From Thiobacillus sp. (GTDB lineage: Bacteria; Pseudomonadota; Gammaproteobacteria; Burkholderiales; Thiobacillaceae): a stretch of 5,770 bases of DNA. The translations under genes were made by a program, and so were the position numbers. Positions 1 to 5,770 of this stretch are shown piece by piece; position 1 is the stretch's first letter; each line of letters begins with the position of its first letter. The stretch covers positions 1 through 5,770 of the forward strand of contig JANJUT010000223.1 in NCBI GenBank assembly GCA_024710445.1, read 5' to 3'. A model generated the notes under the pieces. The model saw nothing but the letters and a program-made list of their open reading frames with translations. It was not told the DNA's origin and did no database searches.

Positions 1-100
1 CGGTGGATCACCCGCCCTACCCCCGCAAGACGGCAAAAATCGGGGGTGGGATTAGGGTGTTGTGCGGGGGGCAGAGGGGCGGGGTTTTGGCGGCTTTGGT
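1..100. other. Noncoding left edge, G-run-rich
   Basis: This stretch follows the stop codon of the small minus-strand gene and contains no convincing coding sequence. On the plus strand it carries six runs of three or more G between 42 and 84 (42-46, 48-50, 55-57, 66-71, 76-79, 81-84). An imperfect inverted repeat pairs 16-25 with 41-50. Neither strand shows a hairpin followed by a T tract, so no standard intrinsic terminator for the leftward transcript can be called. Whatever lies further left is outside the window. Confidence 0.6.
16..50. repeat. Imperfect inverted repeat (possible hairpin)
   Basis: Bases 16-25 can pair with 41-50 as a 10-bp stem around a 15-base loop; the core CCCCCG/CGGGGG is perfect. 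One position is a G-U wobble in plus-strand RNA but an A-C mismatch in minus-strand RNA, so the fold is better as a plus transcript. It lies about 50 bp beyond the stop of the leftward gene cluster and could help end transcription or protect the 3' end, but no U tract follows. In such C/G-rich sequence it may be chance. Confidence 0.25.
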
Positions 101-370
101 TTAAAGAAAGCTGACCAAAACGCGGCCGGCATCAAACTCCACCGCCAGCCGCGTCCCGCGGTTCTTCGCATAGTCCCACGACCCCTTGGTGGCGCAGCCT
201 TCGTGACATTCACTCACACCTGCGGGTGACTCCAGATCGCGTTCGCGGTCATACCAGCTCAACAACATGGTGTCGTCGCCCAACTGCTGCTGTGCGACAG
301 TGCTGGCCAGCTTCAATGCGGCATTGAAGTCGAAGCCAAGTTCGCGGGTATCGAGATAGAGCGTCTTCAT
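101..370 (-). CDS. Small conserved hypothetical protein, resembles AF1514-type proteins
   Basis: An 89-residue soluble protein of unknown function with no signal peptide or membrane segment. The opening [15 protein letters not shown], the central [14 protein letters not shown] block (about residues 32-45) and a short beta-rich end resemble, from memory, small proteins named AF1514 family in many bacteria and archaea; this is recognition, not a search result. Residues 55-59 read CHEGC, a close Cys-His/Cys cluster that might bind metal, which is inference. The start ATG overlaps the mutS TGA in an ATGA junction and has no Shine-Dalgarno of its own, so translation is probably coupled to mutS. 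It is the last visible gene of the leftward suhB-mutS cluster. Composition matches its neighbours, with no sign of recent transfer. Confidence 0.75.
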   Translation of the reverse strand: MKTLYLDTRELGFDFNAALKLASTVAQQQLGDDTMLLSWYDRERDLESPAGVSECHEGCATKGSWDYAKNRGTRLAVEFDAGRVLVSFL

Positions 371-2928
371 GGTTCGGAATGGGTCAGTGCCTTTAAAGCA
401 TAGAGCATATCCAGCGCGGCCTTCGGGGTGAGGGCATCGGGGTCGAGTTCACGCAGTTGATCCAGCGCGGGATGCGGCGGCGGCGCATCGTTGGGGATGT
501 GGGCGACAAAGAGATCGCCCTGCGGGCCGGGTTGCAATTGCGCGTCCTCGAGTTCGCGCAGATGGCGCCGTGCGGCGTGGATGACGGGGCTGGGCACGCC
601 GGCCAGACGCGCAACCTGGATGCCGTAGCTTTGCGAGGCCGGTCCTTCTTCCACCGCATGCAGAAAGACCAGATCGGCACCGTGCTCCTTGGCGTCCAGA
701 TGCACGTTGGCGAGCTGCTTGTATTCGTTGGCGAGCTGCGTCAGTTCAAAGTAATGCGTGGCGAACAGGGTGAAGGCGCGGGTGGCGCTGACCAGATGCC
801 GCGCGACCGCCCAGGCCAGCGCCAGTCCGTCGAAGGTGGAGGTGCCGCGACCGATTTCGTCCAGCAGGACCAGGCTGTGGGCGCTGGCGTTATGCAGGAT
901 GTGGGCGGTTTCGGTCATCTCGACCATAAAGGTCGAACGCCCGCCTGCCAGGTCGTCCGACGCGCCGATCCGGGTGAAGATCTGGTCGATCTCGCCGATT
1001 TTTGCCGAGCGGGCAGGCACCCACAGGCCGCAACAGGCCAGCAGCGTGATCAGCGCAACCTGCCGCATGTAGGTTGATTTACCGCCCATGTTGGGGCCGG
1101 TGATCAGCAGCATCTGGCGGCTGCGGTTGAGAGACACGTCGTTGGCGATAAAGTGTGCGACCTGCGCTTCGACTACCGGATGGCGGCCGCCGCGAATCAC
1201 GATGCCGGGTTCGTCGCTGTAGTCCGGGGCGCTGAGTTTGAGCGTACGCACCCGTTCGGCCTGGCTTGCCAGCACATCCACCTCGGCCAGTGCGGATGCC
1301 AGGAGCAGCAAGGCGGGCACATGCGGCGTCAACGTTTCCAGCAGCGCATCGAACAGCGCCTTCTCGCGCGCCAGTGCGCGCTCCTGTGCCGACAGCGCCT
1401 TGTCTTCGAAGGCTTTCAATTCCGGCGTGATGTAGCGTTCGGCATTTTTCAGCGTCTGGCGGCGGCGGTAATCGTCGGGGACGTTCTCCGACTGCGCGCG
1501 GCTGACCTCGATGTAAAAACCATGCACCTTGTTGTATTCGACTTTCAACGTGGCGATGCCCGAGCGGGCCCGTTCACGCGTTTCCAGTTCCAGCAGAAAG
1601 GCGCCGGCGTCGCGCGTCAGTGCACGCAGTTCGTCGAGATCGGCGTCGTAGCCATCGGCAATCACGCCCCCTTCGCGCAGCACGCTGGCAGGCTCGGGTT
1701 GCACGGCCTGGACGAGCAGTTCATGCAGATCGGGACGGGCGGCAAGCGCCGCACCCAGTTCGGACAGGCGCGCATGATCGTCGGGCAAGGCAGCAGCCAG
1801 ATCAGGTAACAGCGCCAGCGTGTCGCGCAGTCCGGAGAGGTCACGCGGACGTGCATTCTTCAGCGCAATGCGGCCACTGATGCGTTCGACGTCTGCACAG
1901 CTTTTGAGCAGTTGGCTGATCGCTTTTGTAGTGTCCGGCGCGTCGGCCAGCACGCCGATGGCATCGCGTCGCTTGCCGAGTATGGTCCGATCGCGCAACG
2001 GATGGTGCAGCCAGTGGCGCAGCAAGCGTGTGCCCATGCCGCTGGCGGTGGTGTCGAGCACCGATAGCAGGGTCGGTGAGGCTTCGCCGCGCAGGGTTTC
2101 GGTGAGTTCCAGGTTGCGCCGGGTGGCGGCGTCGAGTTGCACGAAATCGCTGTCGCGCTCGGCCTGGATCGATTGAATGTGCGGCAACGCGGTGCGCTGC
2201 GTATTCTGGATGTAGTCGAGCAGGGCGCCTGCAGCGGCCAGGGCCAATGGCAGGTCGGCCACGCCGAAACCAGTGAGGTCGCGGCTGCCAAATTGCTGTG
2301 CCAGCCGTGTTTGCGCGCCGCCCGTGTCGAACTGCCAGGGTGCCAGCCGACGGACTGCGCAGGCCGCACCAACCAGGGCGAATTCGTCGGGTGCCAGAAT
2401 TTCAGCCGGGCGCACGCGCGCAAGCAAGGCGGGCAGGGCGGCAGGATCGATCTGGGCAACCTGAAAACGCCCGGCGGCCAGATTGAGCCAGGCGACCCCG
2501 ACTGACTCGGAGCCTGGCGCGATGGCCAGAATCAGGGTGTCCTGTGTCTCGTCCAGCAGGCCCGAGTCGGTCAGCGTGCCCGGCGTGATGATGCGCATGA
2601 TCTGCCGCTCGACCGGGCCTTTGCTGGTAGCCGGGTCGCCCACCTGTTCGGCAATCGCCACCGATTCGCCCAGCTTCAGCAATCGCGCCAGATATTGCTC
2701 GGCGCTGTGATACGGCACGCCGGCCATCTTGATCGGCTCGCCTGCGGAGGCACCGCGCGTGGTGAGGGTAATGTTGAGAAGCCGTGCGGCTTTTTCGGCG
2801 TCGTCGAAGAACAGCTCGTAAAAGTCGCCCATGCGGTAAAACAGCAGCATATCGGGATGCTGTGCCTTGATGCCGAGGTACTGCTGCATCATCGGCGTAT
2901 GGGCAGAAGACTCCTTGGCGATAGACAT
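367..2928 (-). CDS. mutS: DNA mismatch repair protein MutS
   Basis: MutS recognises base mismatches and small loops and then, with ATP, recruits MutL to start methyl- or nick-directed repair. At 853 residues it is full length, the same as I recall for the E. coli protein. The mismatch-reading motif GDFYELF lies at 34-40 with Phe36 and Glu38 in the classic positions. The connector, lever and clamp regions follow through to about 560. The ATPase domain has Walker [10 protein letters not shown] at 611-619, the [13 protein letters not shown] block near 656-668, Walker B with Asp690-Glu691 followed by [10 protein letters not shown], and the switch histidine at 725 (FATHYFEL). QGDLF at 803-807 fits a beta-clamp binding motif. 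The last helix (about 829-848) matches the C-terminal tetramerisation segment. It starts 19 bp after the suhB stop, with no strong ribosome site, and is probably cotranscribed with suhB. Confidence 0.98.
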   Translation of the reverse strand: MSIAKESSAHTPMMQQYLGIKAQHPDMLLFYRMGDFYELFFDDAEKAARLLNITLTTRGASAGEPIKMAGVPYHSAEQYLARLLKLGESVAIAEQVGDPATSKGPVERQIMRIITPGTLTDSGLLDETQDTLILAIAPGSESVGVAWLNLAAGRFQVAQIDPAALPALLARVRPAEILAPDEFALVGAACAVRRLAPWQFDTGGAQTRLAQQFGSRDLTGFGVADLPLALAAAGALLDYIQNTQRTALPHIQSIQAERDSDFVQLDAATRRNLELTETLRGEASPTLLSVLDTTASGMGTRLLRHWLHHPLRDRTILGKRRDAIGVLADAPDTTKAISQLLKSCADVERISGRIALKNARPRDLSGLRDTLALLPDLAAALPDDHARLSELGAALAARPDLHELLVQAVQPEPASVLREGGVIADGYDADLDELRALTRDAGAFLLELETRERARSGIATLKVEYNKVHGFYIEVSRAQSENVPDDYRRRQTLKNAERYITPELKAFEDKALSAQERALAREKALFDALLETLTPHVPALLLLASALAEVDVLASQAERVRTLKLSAPDYSDEPGIVIRGGRHPVVEAQVAHFIANDVSLNRSRQMLLITGPNMGGKSTYMRQVALITLLACCGLWVPARSAKIGEIDQIFTRIGASDDLAGGRSTFMVEMTETAHILHNASAHSLVLLDEIGRGTSTFDGLALAWAVARHLVSATRAFTLFATHYFELTQLANEYKQLANVHLDAKEHGADLVFLHAVEEGPASQSYGIQVARLAGVPSPVIHAARRHLRELEDAQLQPGPQGDLFVAHIPNDAPPPHPALDQLRELDPDALTPKAALDMLYALKALTHSEP

Positions 2929-2947
2929 GGGCAGACTGGCGGGGTGT

Positions 2948-3754
2948 TCAGACTTTCAGTTCGGGTGGCAGATGCGGCGCAAGGATTTGCAGCATTTGCG
3001 CGAAGATCTTTGGCGTGGCGGCGACGATGTTGCCGGACTCCAGGAAACCTTCGTCGCCCATGAAGTTGCCGACCAGTGCACCCGATTCCTGCGCAATCAG
3101 GCTGCCGGCAGCGAGATCCCAGGGTTTCAGGTTCATTTCCCAGAAGCCGTCGTAGCGGCCGCAGGCCACATAGGCGAGGTCGAGCGCGGCGGAGCCGGGA
3201 CGACGCAGACCCGAGGTGGCACGCATCATGTCACGGAACATGTTGAGGTAGGCCTCGACGTGGCTGAAATCGGTGTAGGGAAAGCCCGTACCGATCAGGC
3301 ATTCGGCGAGCTTGCTGCGCTTGCTGGCGCGGATGCGGCGGTCGTTGAGCATGGCGCCACGCCCGCGGCTGGCAGTGAAAAGTTCGTTGCGGGCGGGATC
3401 GAATACCACGGCCTGGGTGATCTGGCCCTTATGTTTGAGGGCGATGGATACCGAATATTGCTGCAGCCCATGCAGGAAGTTGGTGGTGCCGTCGAGCGGA
3501 TCGATGATCCACTGGTAGTCTTCGCCGTTTTTGGCGTCGGCCGTGCCGGATTCCTCTGCTAAAATCCCGTGATTCGGATAGGCGTCAAGCAGGGTTTCGA
3601 TGACGGCACGTTCGGCCATCTGATCGACCTCGCTGACATAATCGCGGTCCTGCTTGCTCCGTACGGTGAGCTGGTCGAGGTCGAGCGAGGCGCGATTGAT
3701 GATCGCCCCGGCTTTGCGAGCGGCTTTCACCGCCGTATTGAGCATGGGATGCAT
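2948..3754 (-). CDS. suhB: Inositol-1-monophosphatase family protein SuhB
   Basis: A 268-residue Mg-dependent phosphatase that hydrolyses inositol-1-phosphate and related sugar phosphates. In E. coli SuhB also joins the NusA-containing rRNA antitermination complex; that role here is by homology only. The metal-binding motifs are intact: AEES with Glu67-Glu68, DPLDGTTNF at 85-93 with Asp85 and Asp88, and PWDLAAG with Asp213. The [15 protein letters not shown] block near 183-197 is typical of the family. The N-terminus MHPMLN is the same as I recall for E. coli SuhB, which supports the first ATG over the Met at residue 4. It is divergent from trmJ across 48 bp, an arrangement also seen in enterobacteria, and runs into mutS after 19 bp. 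No clear Shine-Dalgarno precedes it. Confidence 0.96.
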   Translation of the reverse strand: MHPMLNTAVKAARKAGAIINRASLDLDQLTVRSKQDRDYVSEVDQMAERAVIETLLDAYPNHGILAEESGTADAKNGEDYQWIIDPLDGTTNFLHGLQQYSVSIALKHKGQITQAVVFDPARNELFTASRGRGAMLNDRRIRASKRSKLAECLIGTGFPYTDFSHVEAYLNMFRDMMRATSGLRRPGSAALDLAYVACGRYDGFWEMNLKPWDLAAGSLIAQESGALVGNFMGDEGFLESGNIVAATPKIFAQMLQILAPHLPPELKV

Positions 3755-3802
3755 GGTGTCTGGCTACAAATTCAAAGAACGAACGAGCATTTTACTTGAT
3801 GT
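3755..3802. promoter_or_regulatory. Divergent suhB/trmJ intergenic region
   Basis: This 48-bp gap between two outward-facing genes must carry, or overlap, the start sites for both the suhB-mutS unit and trmJ. It is AT-richer than the flanking genes. I could not pick a good -35/-10 pair on either strand: on the plus strand the best -10-like word is TTTACT at 3791-3796, matching four of six bases. No IscR-type box is visible. Assignment as a promoter region rests on gene layout only. Confidence 0.5.
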
Positions 3803-4570
3803 ATGACGCAAGCTGACCCGAAACTTCTCGCCAATATCCGAATTGTTCTGGCGCGCACCAGCCACCCCGGCAATATCGGTGCCGCGGCGCGGGCGATGAA
3901 GACCATGGGGCTGTCTCAGCTTTATCTGGTCCAGCCGACTCTTTTTCCGAACAGCCAGGCCGATGCAATGGCTGCCAGTGCGGGCGATCTGCTGGCGCAG
4001 GCCCAGGTCTGCATTACGCTGGAAGAAGCGCTTGCCGGCACCGTTCTGGCATTCGGCGTGTCGGCGCGCCGGCGTGATATCGTGACCGAGGTGCTGACCC
4101 CGCCCGAGGCAGCCGTCCGGTTATTGACCGAGGCGCAAGCTGCGCCGGTGGCGCTGGTATTCGGCAATGAAACCAGCGGCTTGTCGAATGAGGAGTTGAG
4201 CCTGTGTCAGGGGCTGGTGAGCATTGCCGCCAATCCGGACTACAGTTCGCTCAATCTGGCGGCGGCCGTTCAGGTCTTGAGTTATGAAATCCGCCAGACC
4301 TGGCTGCAACACCCATCCTGGCCGCCACCCGAGATCGATGCGGCCAGGCTGGACGATGTCGAGCGGTTTTACGCGCACCTGGAAACGGCACTCACCGAAC
4401 TGGAATTCCTCAACCAGGGTTCGCCCGGGAAACTGATGCTGAAGCTGCGATGGCTGTTCTCGCGCACCCGGCTGGCGCAGGAAGAAGTGAACATCCTGCG
4501 TGGGATTCTGACCGCCGCGCAAACCGCCAAAAGGCTTGCCGGACCGTTGCGGGACCGCAAACCGGAATAG
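3803..4570 (+). CDS. trmJ: tRNA (cytidine/uridine-32-2'-O-)-methyltransferase TrmJ
   Basis: A 255-residue SPOUT-class methyltransferase that 2'-O-methylates position 32 in the anticodon loop of tRNAs, using S-adenosylmethionine. Motif 1 is visible as NIRIVLARTSHPGNIGAAAR, with the expected catalytic Arg30 before AMKTMGL. Motif 2 (ALVFGNETSGLSNEEL, 117-132) and motif 3 (IAANPDYSSLNLAAAVQVL, 141-159) form the knotted cofactor site. The C-terminal part (about 185-240), including LDDVERFYAHLE and NILRGIL, matches the TrmJ extension rather than other SpoU proteins. Compared with E. coli it has a slightly longer start (MTQADPKLLA before NIRIVL). No Shine-Dalgarno is evident upstream. The stop codon TAG lies inside an IscR-type box. 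Placement next to the isc locus is conserved in proteobacteria. Confidence 0.95.
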   Translation: MTQADPKLLANIRIVLARTSHPGNIGAAARAMKTMGLSQLYLVQPTLFPNSQADAMAASAGDLLAQAQVCITLEEALAGTVLAFGVSARRRDIVTEVLTPPEAAVRLLTEAQAAPVALVFGNETSGLSNEELSLCQGLVSIAANPDYSSLNLAAAVQVLSYEIRQTWLQHPSWPPPEIDAARLDDVERFYAHLETALTELEFLNQGSPGKLMLKLRWLFSRTRLAQEEVNILRGILTAAQTAKRLAGPLRDRKPE

Positions 4571-4591
4571 TTGACTAAATAACTCGGAAAT
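4567..4591 (+). promoter_or_regulatory. Predicted type 1 IscR binding site upstream of cysE
   Basis: A 25-bp element with left half ATAGTTGACT and right half CTCGGAAAT. It agrees at about 21 of 25 positions with the E. coli type 1 IscR consensus as I recall it. Its left half is identical to the two boxes ahead of iscR. It begins inside the last codon of trmJ and supplies the TAG stop. TTGACT at 4571-4576 could serve as a -35; the best -10 at a 17-bp spacing is CATCCT at 4594-4599, which is weak. Likely role: repression of a cysE promoter by Fe-S-loaded IscR. Confidence 0.75.
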
Positions 4592-4606
4592 AGCATCCTC
4601 AAACGC

Positions 4607-5365
4607 ATGAATCTGCTCAGCCAACTCAAGGAAGACATTGCCGTCGTGTTTGACCGCGACCCTGCGGCGCGCTCGACATTTGAAGTCGTCACGACCTATC
4701 CCGGCTTTCACGCCATGGTGATTCACCGGCTATCGCACAAGTTGTGGCGCATGGAGTGGAAATGGCTGGCACGTTTTATCTCCCATCTTGGCCGCTGGCT
4801 GACCGGGATCGAAATTCATCCCGGCGCGACCATAGGCCGCCGCGTGTTTATCGACCATGGGATGGGCGTAGTGATTGGCGAGACCGCCGAAATTGGTGAC
4901 GATTGCACGCTCTATCATGGGGTGACACTCGGCGGCACCTCGTGGAACAAGGGCAAGCGCCATCCCACCCTGATGCCAGGCGTGGTGGTGGGAGCGGGCG
5001 CCAAGATCCTCGGGCCGATCACCATCGGCGCCAACGCGCGCGTCGGCTCCAATGCCGTGGTGGTGAAGGATGTGCCGGGCGATGCGACGGCGGTGGGCAT
5101 CCCCGCGCGCATTCTGGACAGCAGTGCCGAGAAGCAGCGCAACCAGCAGGCTGAAAAGCTCGGATTTTCGGCATATGCCATTTCGGCAGACATGAATGAC
5201 CCGGTGGTGAAGGCCATTCATGGCCTGGTTGACCATTCGGCCCATATCGATCACCGGCTGGAACTGATCCTGGCTCAATTGCAGAAACTGGGCGTGGAAA
5301 TGCCCGCCGATCAGGACAAACCGGATGATTTCGATCCTAACTATTTGAACAAAATAGTTGACTAA
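4607..5365 (+). CDS. cysE: Serine O-acetyltransferase (isc-linked CysE)
   Basis: Converts L-serine and acetyl-CoA to O-acetylserine, the precursor of cysteine. At 252 residues it is the short N-terminal form: the left-handed beta-helix begins near residue 69, earlier than in E. coli CysE. The helix carries hexapeptide repeats up to about 166 ([38 protein letters not shown]). Active-site blocks are [13 protein letters not shown] (Asp83, His84) and [20 protein letters not shown] (His104). After NPAR-like GIPARIL a tail of about 80 residues follows, including a likely helical stretch near 200-230. The protein ends NKIVD, and the final residues are encoded by an IscR box. The start is supported by family alignment, but there is no Shine-Dalgarno. 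Position between trmJ and iscR suggests it feeds cysteine to the desulfurase IscS. Confidence 0.95.
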   Translation: MNLLSQLKEDIAVVFDRDPAARSTFEVVTTYPGFHAMVIHRLSHKLWRMEWKWLARFISHLGRWLTGIEIHPGATIGRRVFIDHGMGVVIGETAEIGDDCTLYHGVTLGGTSWNKGKRHPTLMPGVVVGAGAKILGPITIGANARVGSNAVVVKDVPGDATAVGIPARILDSSAEKQRNQQAEKLGFSAYAISADMNDPVVKAIHGLVDHSAHIDHRLELILAQLQKLGVEMPADQDKPDDFDPNYLNKIVD

Positions 5366-5378
5366 TTTGCTCAGGTAA
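5354..5378 (+). promoter_or_regulatory. Predicted type 1 IscR site A (distal, iscR promoter)
   Basis: A 25-bp element with left half ATAGTTGACT and right half GCTCAGGTAA, matching about 22 of 25 positions of the remembered E. coli type 1 consensus. It overlaps the end of cysE: ATA GTT GAC TAA reads Ile-Val-Asp-stop. The start of this box is 28 bp before the start of site B, near enough to three helical turns for IscR dimers on a similar face. A tandem pair upstream of iscR is also the arrangement in E. coli. Confidence 0.85.
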
Positions 5379-5381
5379 GCA

Positions 5382-5406
5382 ATAGTTGACTGAAACGCTC
5401 GGGAAT
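5382..5406 (+). promoter_or_regulatory. Predicted type 1 IscR site B (proximal, iscR promoter)
   Basis: A 25-bp element with left half ATAGTTGACT and right half GCTCGGGAAT, matching about 22 of 25 consensus positions. It covers the predicted -35 box and most of the spacer of the iscR promoter, so bound IscR would block RNA polymerase. This fits the known negative feedback in which Fe-S-loaded IscR represses its own operon. Confidence 0.88.
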
Positions 5407-5414
5407 TTTATAGT
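5386..5414 (+). promoter_or_regulatory. Sigma-70 promoter of iscR
   Basis: TTGACT at 5386-5391 and TATAGT at 5409-5414 are separated by exactly 17 bp, each differing from the consensus hexamer by one base. Transcription would begin near 5421, leaving a leader of about 22 bases before the iscR start. The -35 lies within IscR site B. Confidence 0.85.
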
Positions 5415-5429
5415 ATCGGGCGAAATTTC

Positions 5430-5434
5430 AGGAG
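5430..5434 (+). promoter_or_regulatory. Ribosome binding site of iscR
   Basis: AGGAG ends eight bases before the iscR ATG. It is the only strong Shine-Dalgarno in the window; the other genes start without an obvious one. Confidence 0.85.
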
Positions 5435-5442
5435 AATGAGTC

Positions 5443-5770
5443 ATGAGATTGACCACAAAAGGTCGCTTCGCAGTCACGGCAATGCTGGATCTGGCTTTGC
5501 GTGGCGGCAAAAGCCCGGTGACGCTGGCTGGCGTCAGTGAGCGTCAGGATATATCCCTGTCGTATCTGGAACAGCTGTTCAGCCGTCTCCGTCGCCATGA
5601 ACTGGTTGAAAGCGTTCGCGGCCCCGGCTGCGGCTATTATCTGGCCCGACCGCTTGCCGAAGTCAGCGTGGCCGATATCATTCGTGCCGTGGACGAGCCG
5701 ATCGATGCCACCCAGTGCGGCGGCAAGGAGAATTGCCACGACGAACACCGCTGCCTGACGCATGACTTGT
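5443..5770 (+). CDS. iscR: Fe-S cluster-responsive regulator IscR (3' end outside window)
   Basis: Rrf2-family regulator that senses Fe-S supply through a [2Fe-2S] cluster and represses the isc operon when loaded. 109 codons are visible; full-length homologues are roughly 150-160 residues, so the rest lies past the edge. [19 protein letters not shown] opens the winged helix-turn-helix domain, and [14 protein letters not shown] (37-50) is the recognition helix with Glu43, the residue that in E. coli helps discriminate type 1 from type 2 sites. Cluster ligands Cys92, Cys98, Cys104 and His107 are all present at the E. coli numbering. Oddity: the wing reads RGPGCGY, with Cys63 where RGPGGGY is usual. 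A good promoter with two IscR sites precedes it. iscS and iscU are expected downstream. Confidence 0.97.
   Translation, partial: MRLTTKGRFAVTAMLDLALRGGKSPVTLAGVSERQDISLSYLEQLFSRLRRHELVESVRGPGCGYYLARPLAEVSVADIIRAVDEPIDATQCGGKENCHDEHRCLTHDL

Noticed and set aside
16..50. Inverted repeat as an intrinsic terminator of the leftward operon
   Set aside because: The stem carries an A-C mismatch in minus-strand RNA and no U tract follows, so it was listed only as a weak repeat.
457..1809. Long plus-strand open frames opposite mutS (457-1077 and 1153-1809, 206 and 218 residues)
   Set aside because: They lie antisense to a full, motif-complete mutS. High GC leaves few stops in opposite frames, and the translations show low-complexity Arg/Gly/Gln-rich sequence with no recognisable domain.
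2867..3562. 231-residue plus-strand open frame opposite suhB and the mutS start
   Set aside because: It is antisense to the intact suhB, whose catalytic motifs are all present; the translation resembles no family I know.
3745..3754. Alternative suhB start at the second Met (residue 4)
   Set aside because: The MHPMLN opening agrees with the E. coli SuhB N-terminus, which supports the upstream ATG.
4121..4726. 201-residue minus-strand open frame spanning the trmJ-cysE junction
   Set aside because: It covers the ends of two well-supported genes and an IscR box on the other strand; there is no motif or ribosome site to support it.
5428..5763. Minus-strand frame with a hydrophobic start ([12 protein letters not shown]) opposite iscR
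   Set aside because: It is a mirror of the iscR coding sequence, which matches the family throughout with all cluster ligands; the hydrophobic run is a by-product of the opposite frame.

Overview
The window looks like an ordinary chromosomal core region of a GC-rich betaproteobacterium. The protein wording and gene order resemble the Nitrosomonadales and related groups, but I would not name a genus. Five genes are confidently recognised (mutS, suhB, trmJ, cysE, iscR), plus one small conserved hypothetical gene. I found no mobile element, CRISPR array, tRNA or rRNA.

Minus-strand half (101-3754): suhB is followed after 19 bp by mutS. The mutS stop codon overlaps the start of an 89-residue uncharacterised gene in an ATGA junction. 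The three genes are tightly packed on one strand and look like one transcription unit read leftward. The left end (1-100) is noncoding and unusually rich in G runs on the plus strand.

Plus-strand half (3803-5770): trmJ diverges from suhB across a 48-bp gap and is followed by cysE and then iscR, which the window edge cuts off. The order suhB / trmJ / cysE / iscR matches the known neighbourhood of the ISC iron-sulfur cluster operon, with a serine acetyltransferase inserted as in some diazotroph isc loci. iscS, iscU and further isc genes would be expected just beyond the right edge.

The most informative signal is regulatory. Three near-identical 25-bp elements match the type 1 IscR operator: one begins at the trmJ stop codon, just ahead of cysE, and two in tandem lie between cysE and iscR. 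The last one covers the -35 box of a well-formed sigma-70 promoter for iscR. The box ahead of cysE suggests that Fe-S status controls O-acetylserine supply, and so cysteine supply for the desulfurase IscS, as well as the isc genes. Two boxes overlap coding ends: one supplies the trmJ stop codon, and the other encodes the last three residues and stop of CysE.

I see no undescribed multigene system here. The interest lies in the IscR box layout and a few residue-level oddities.
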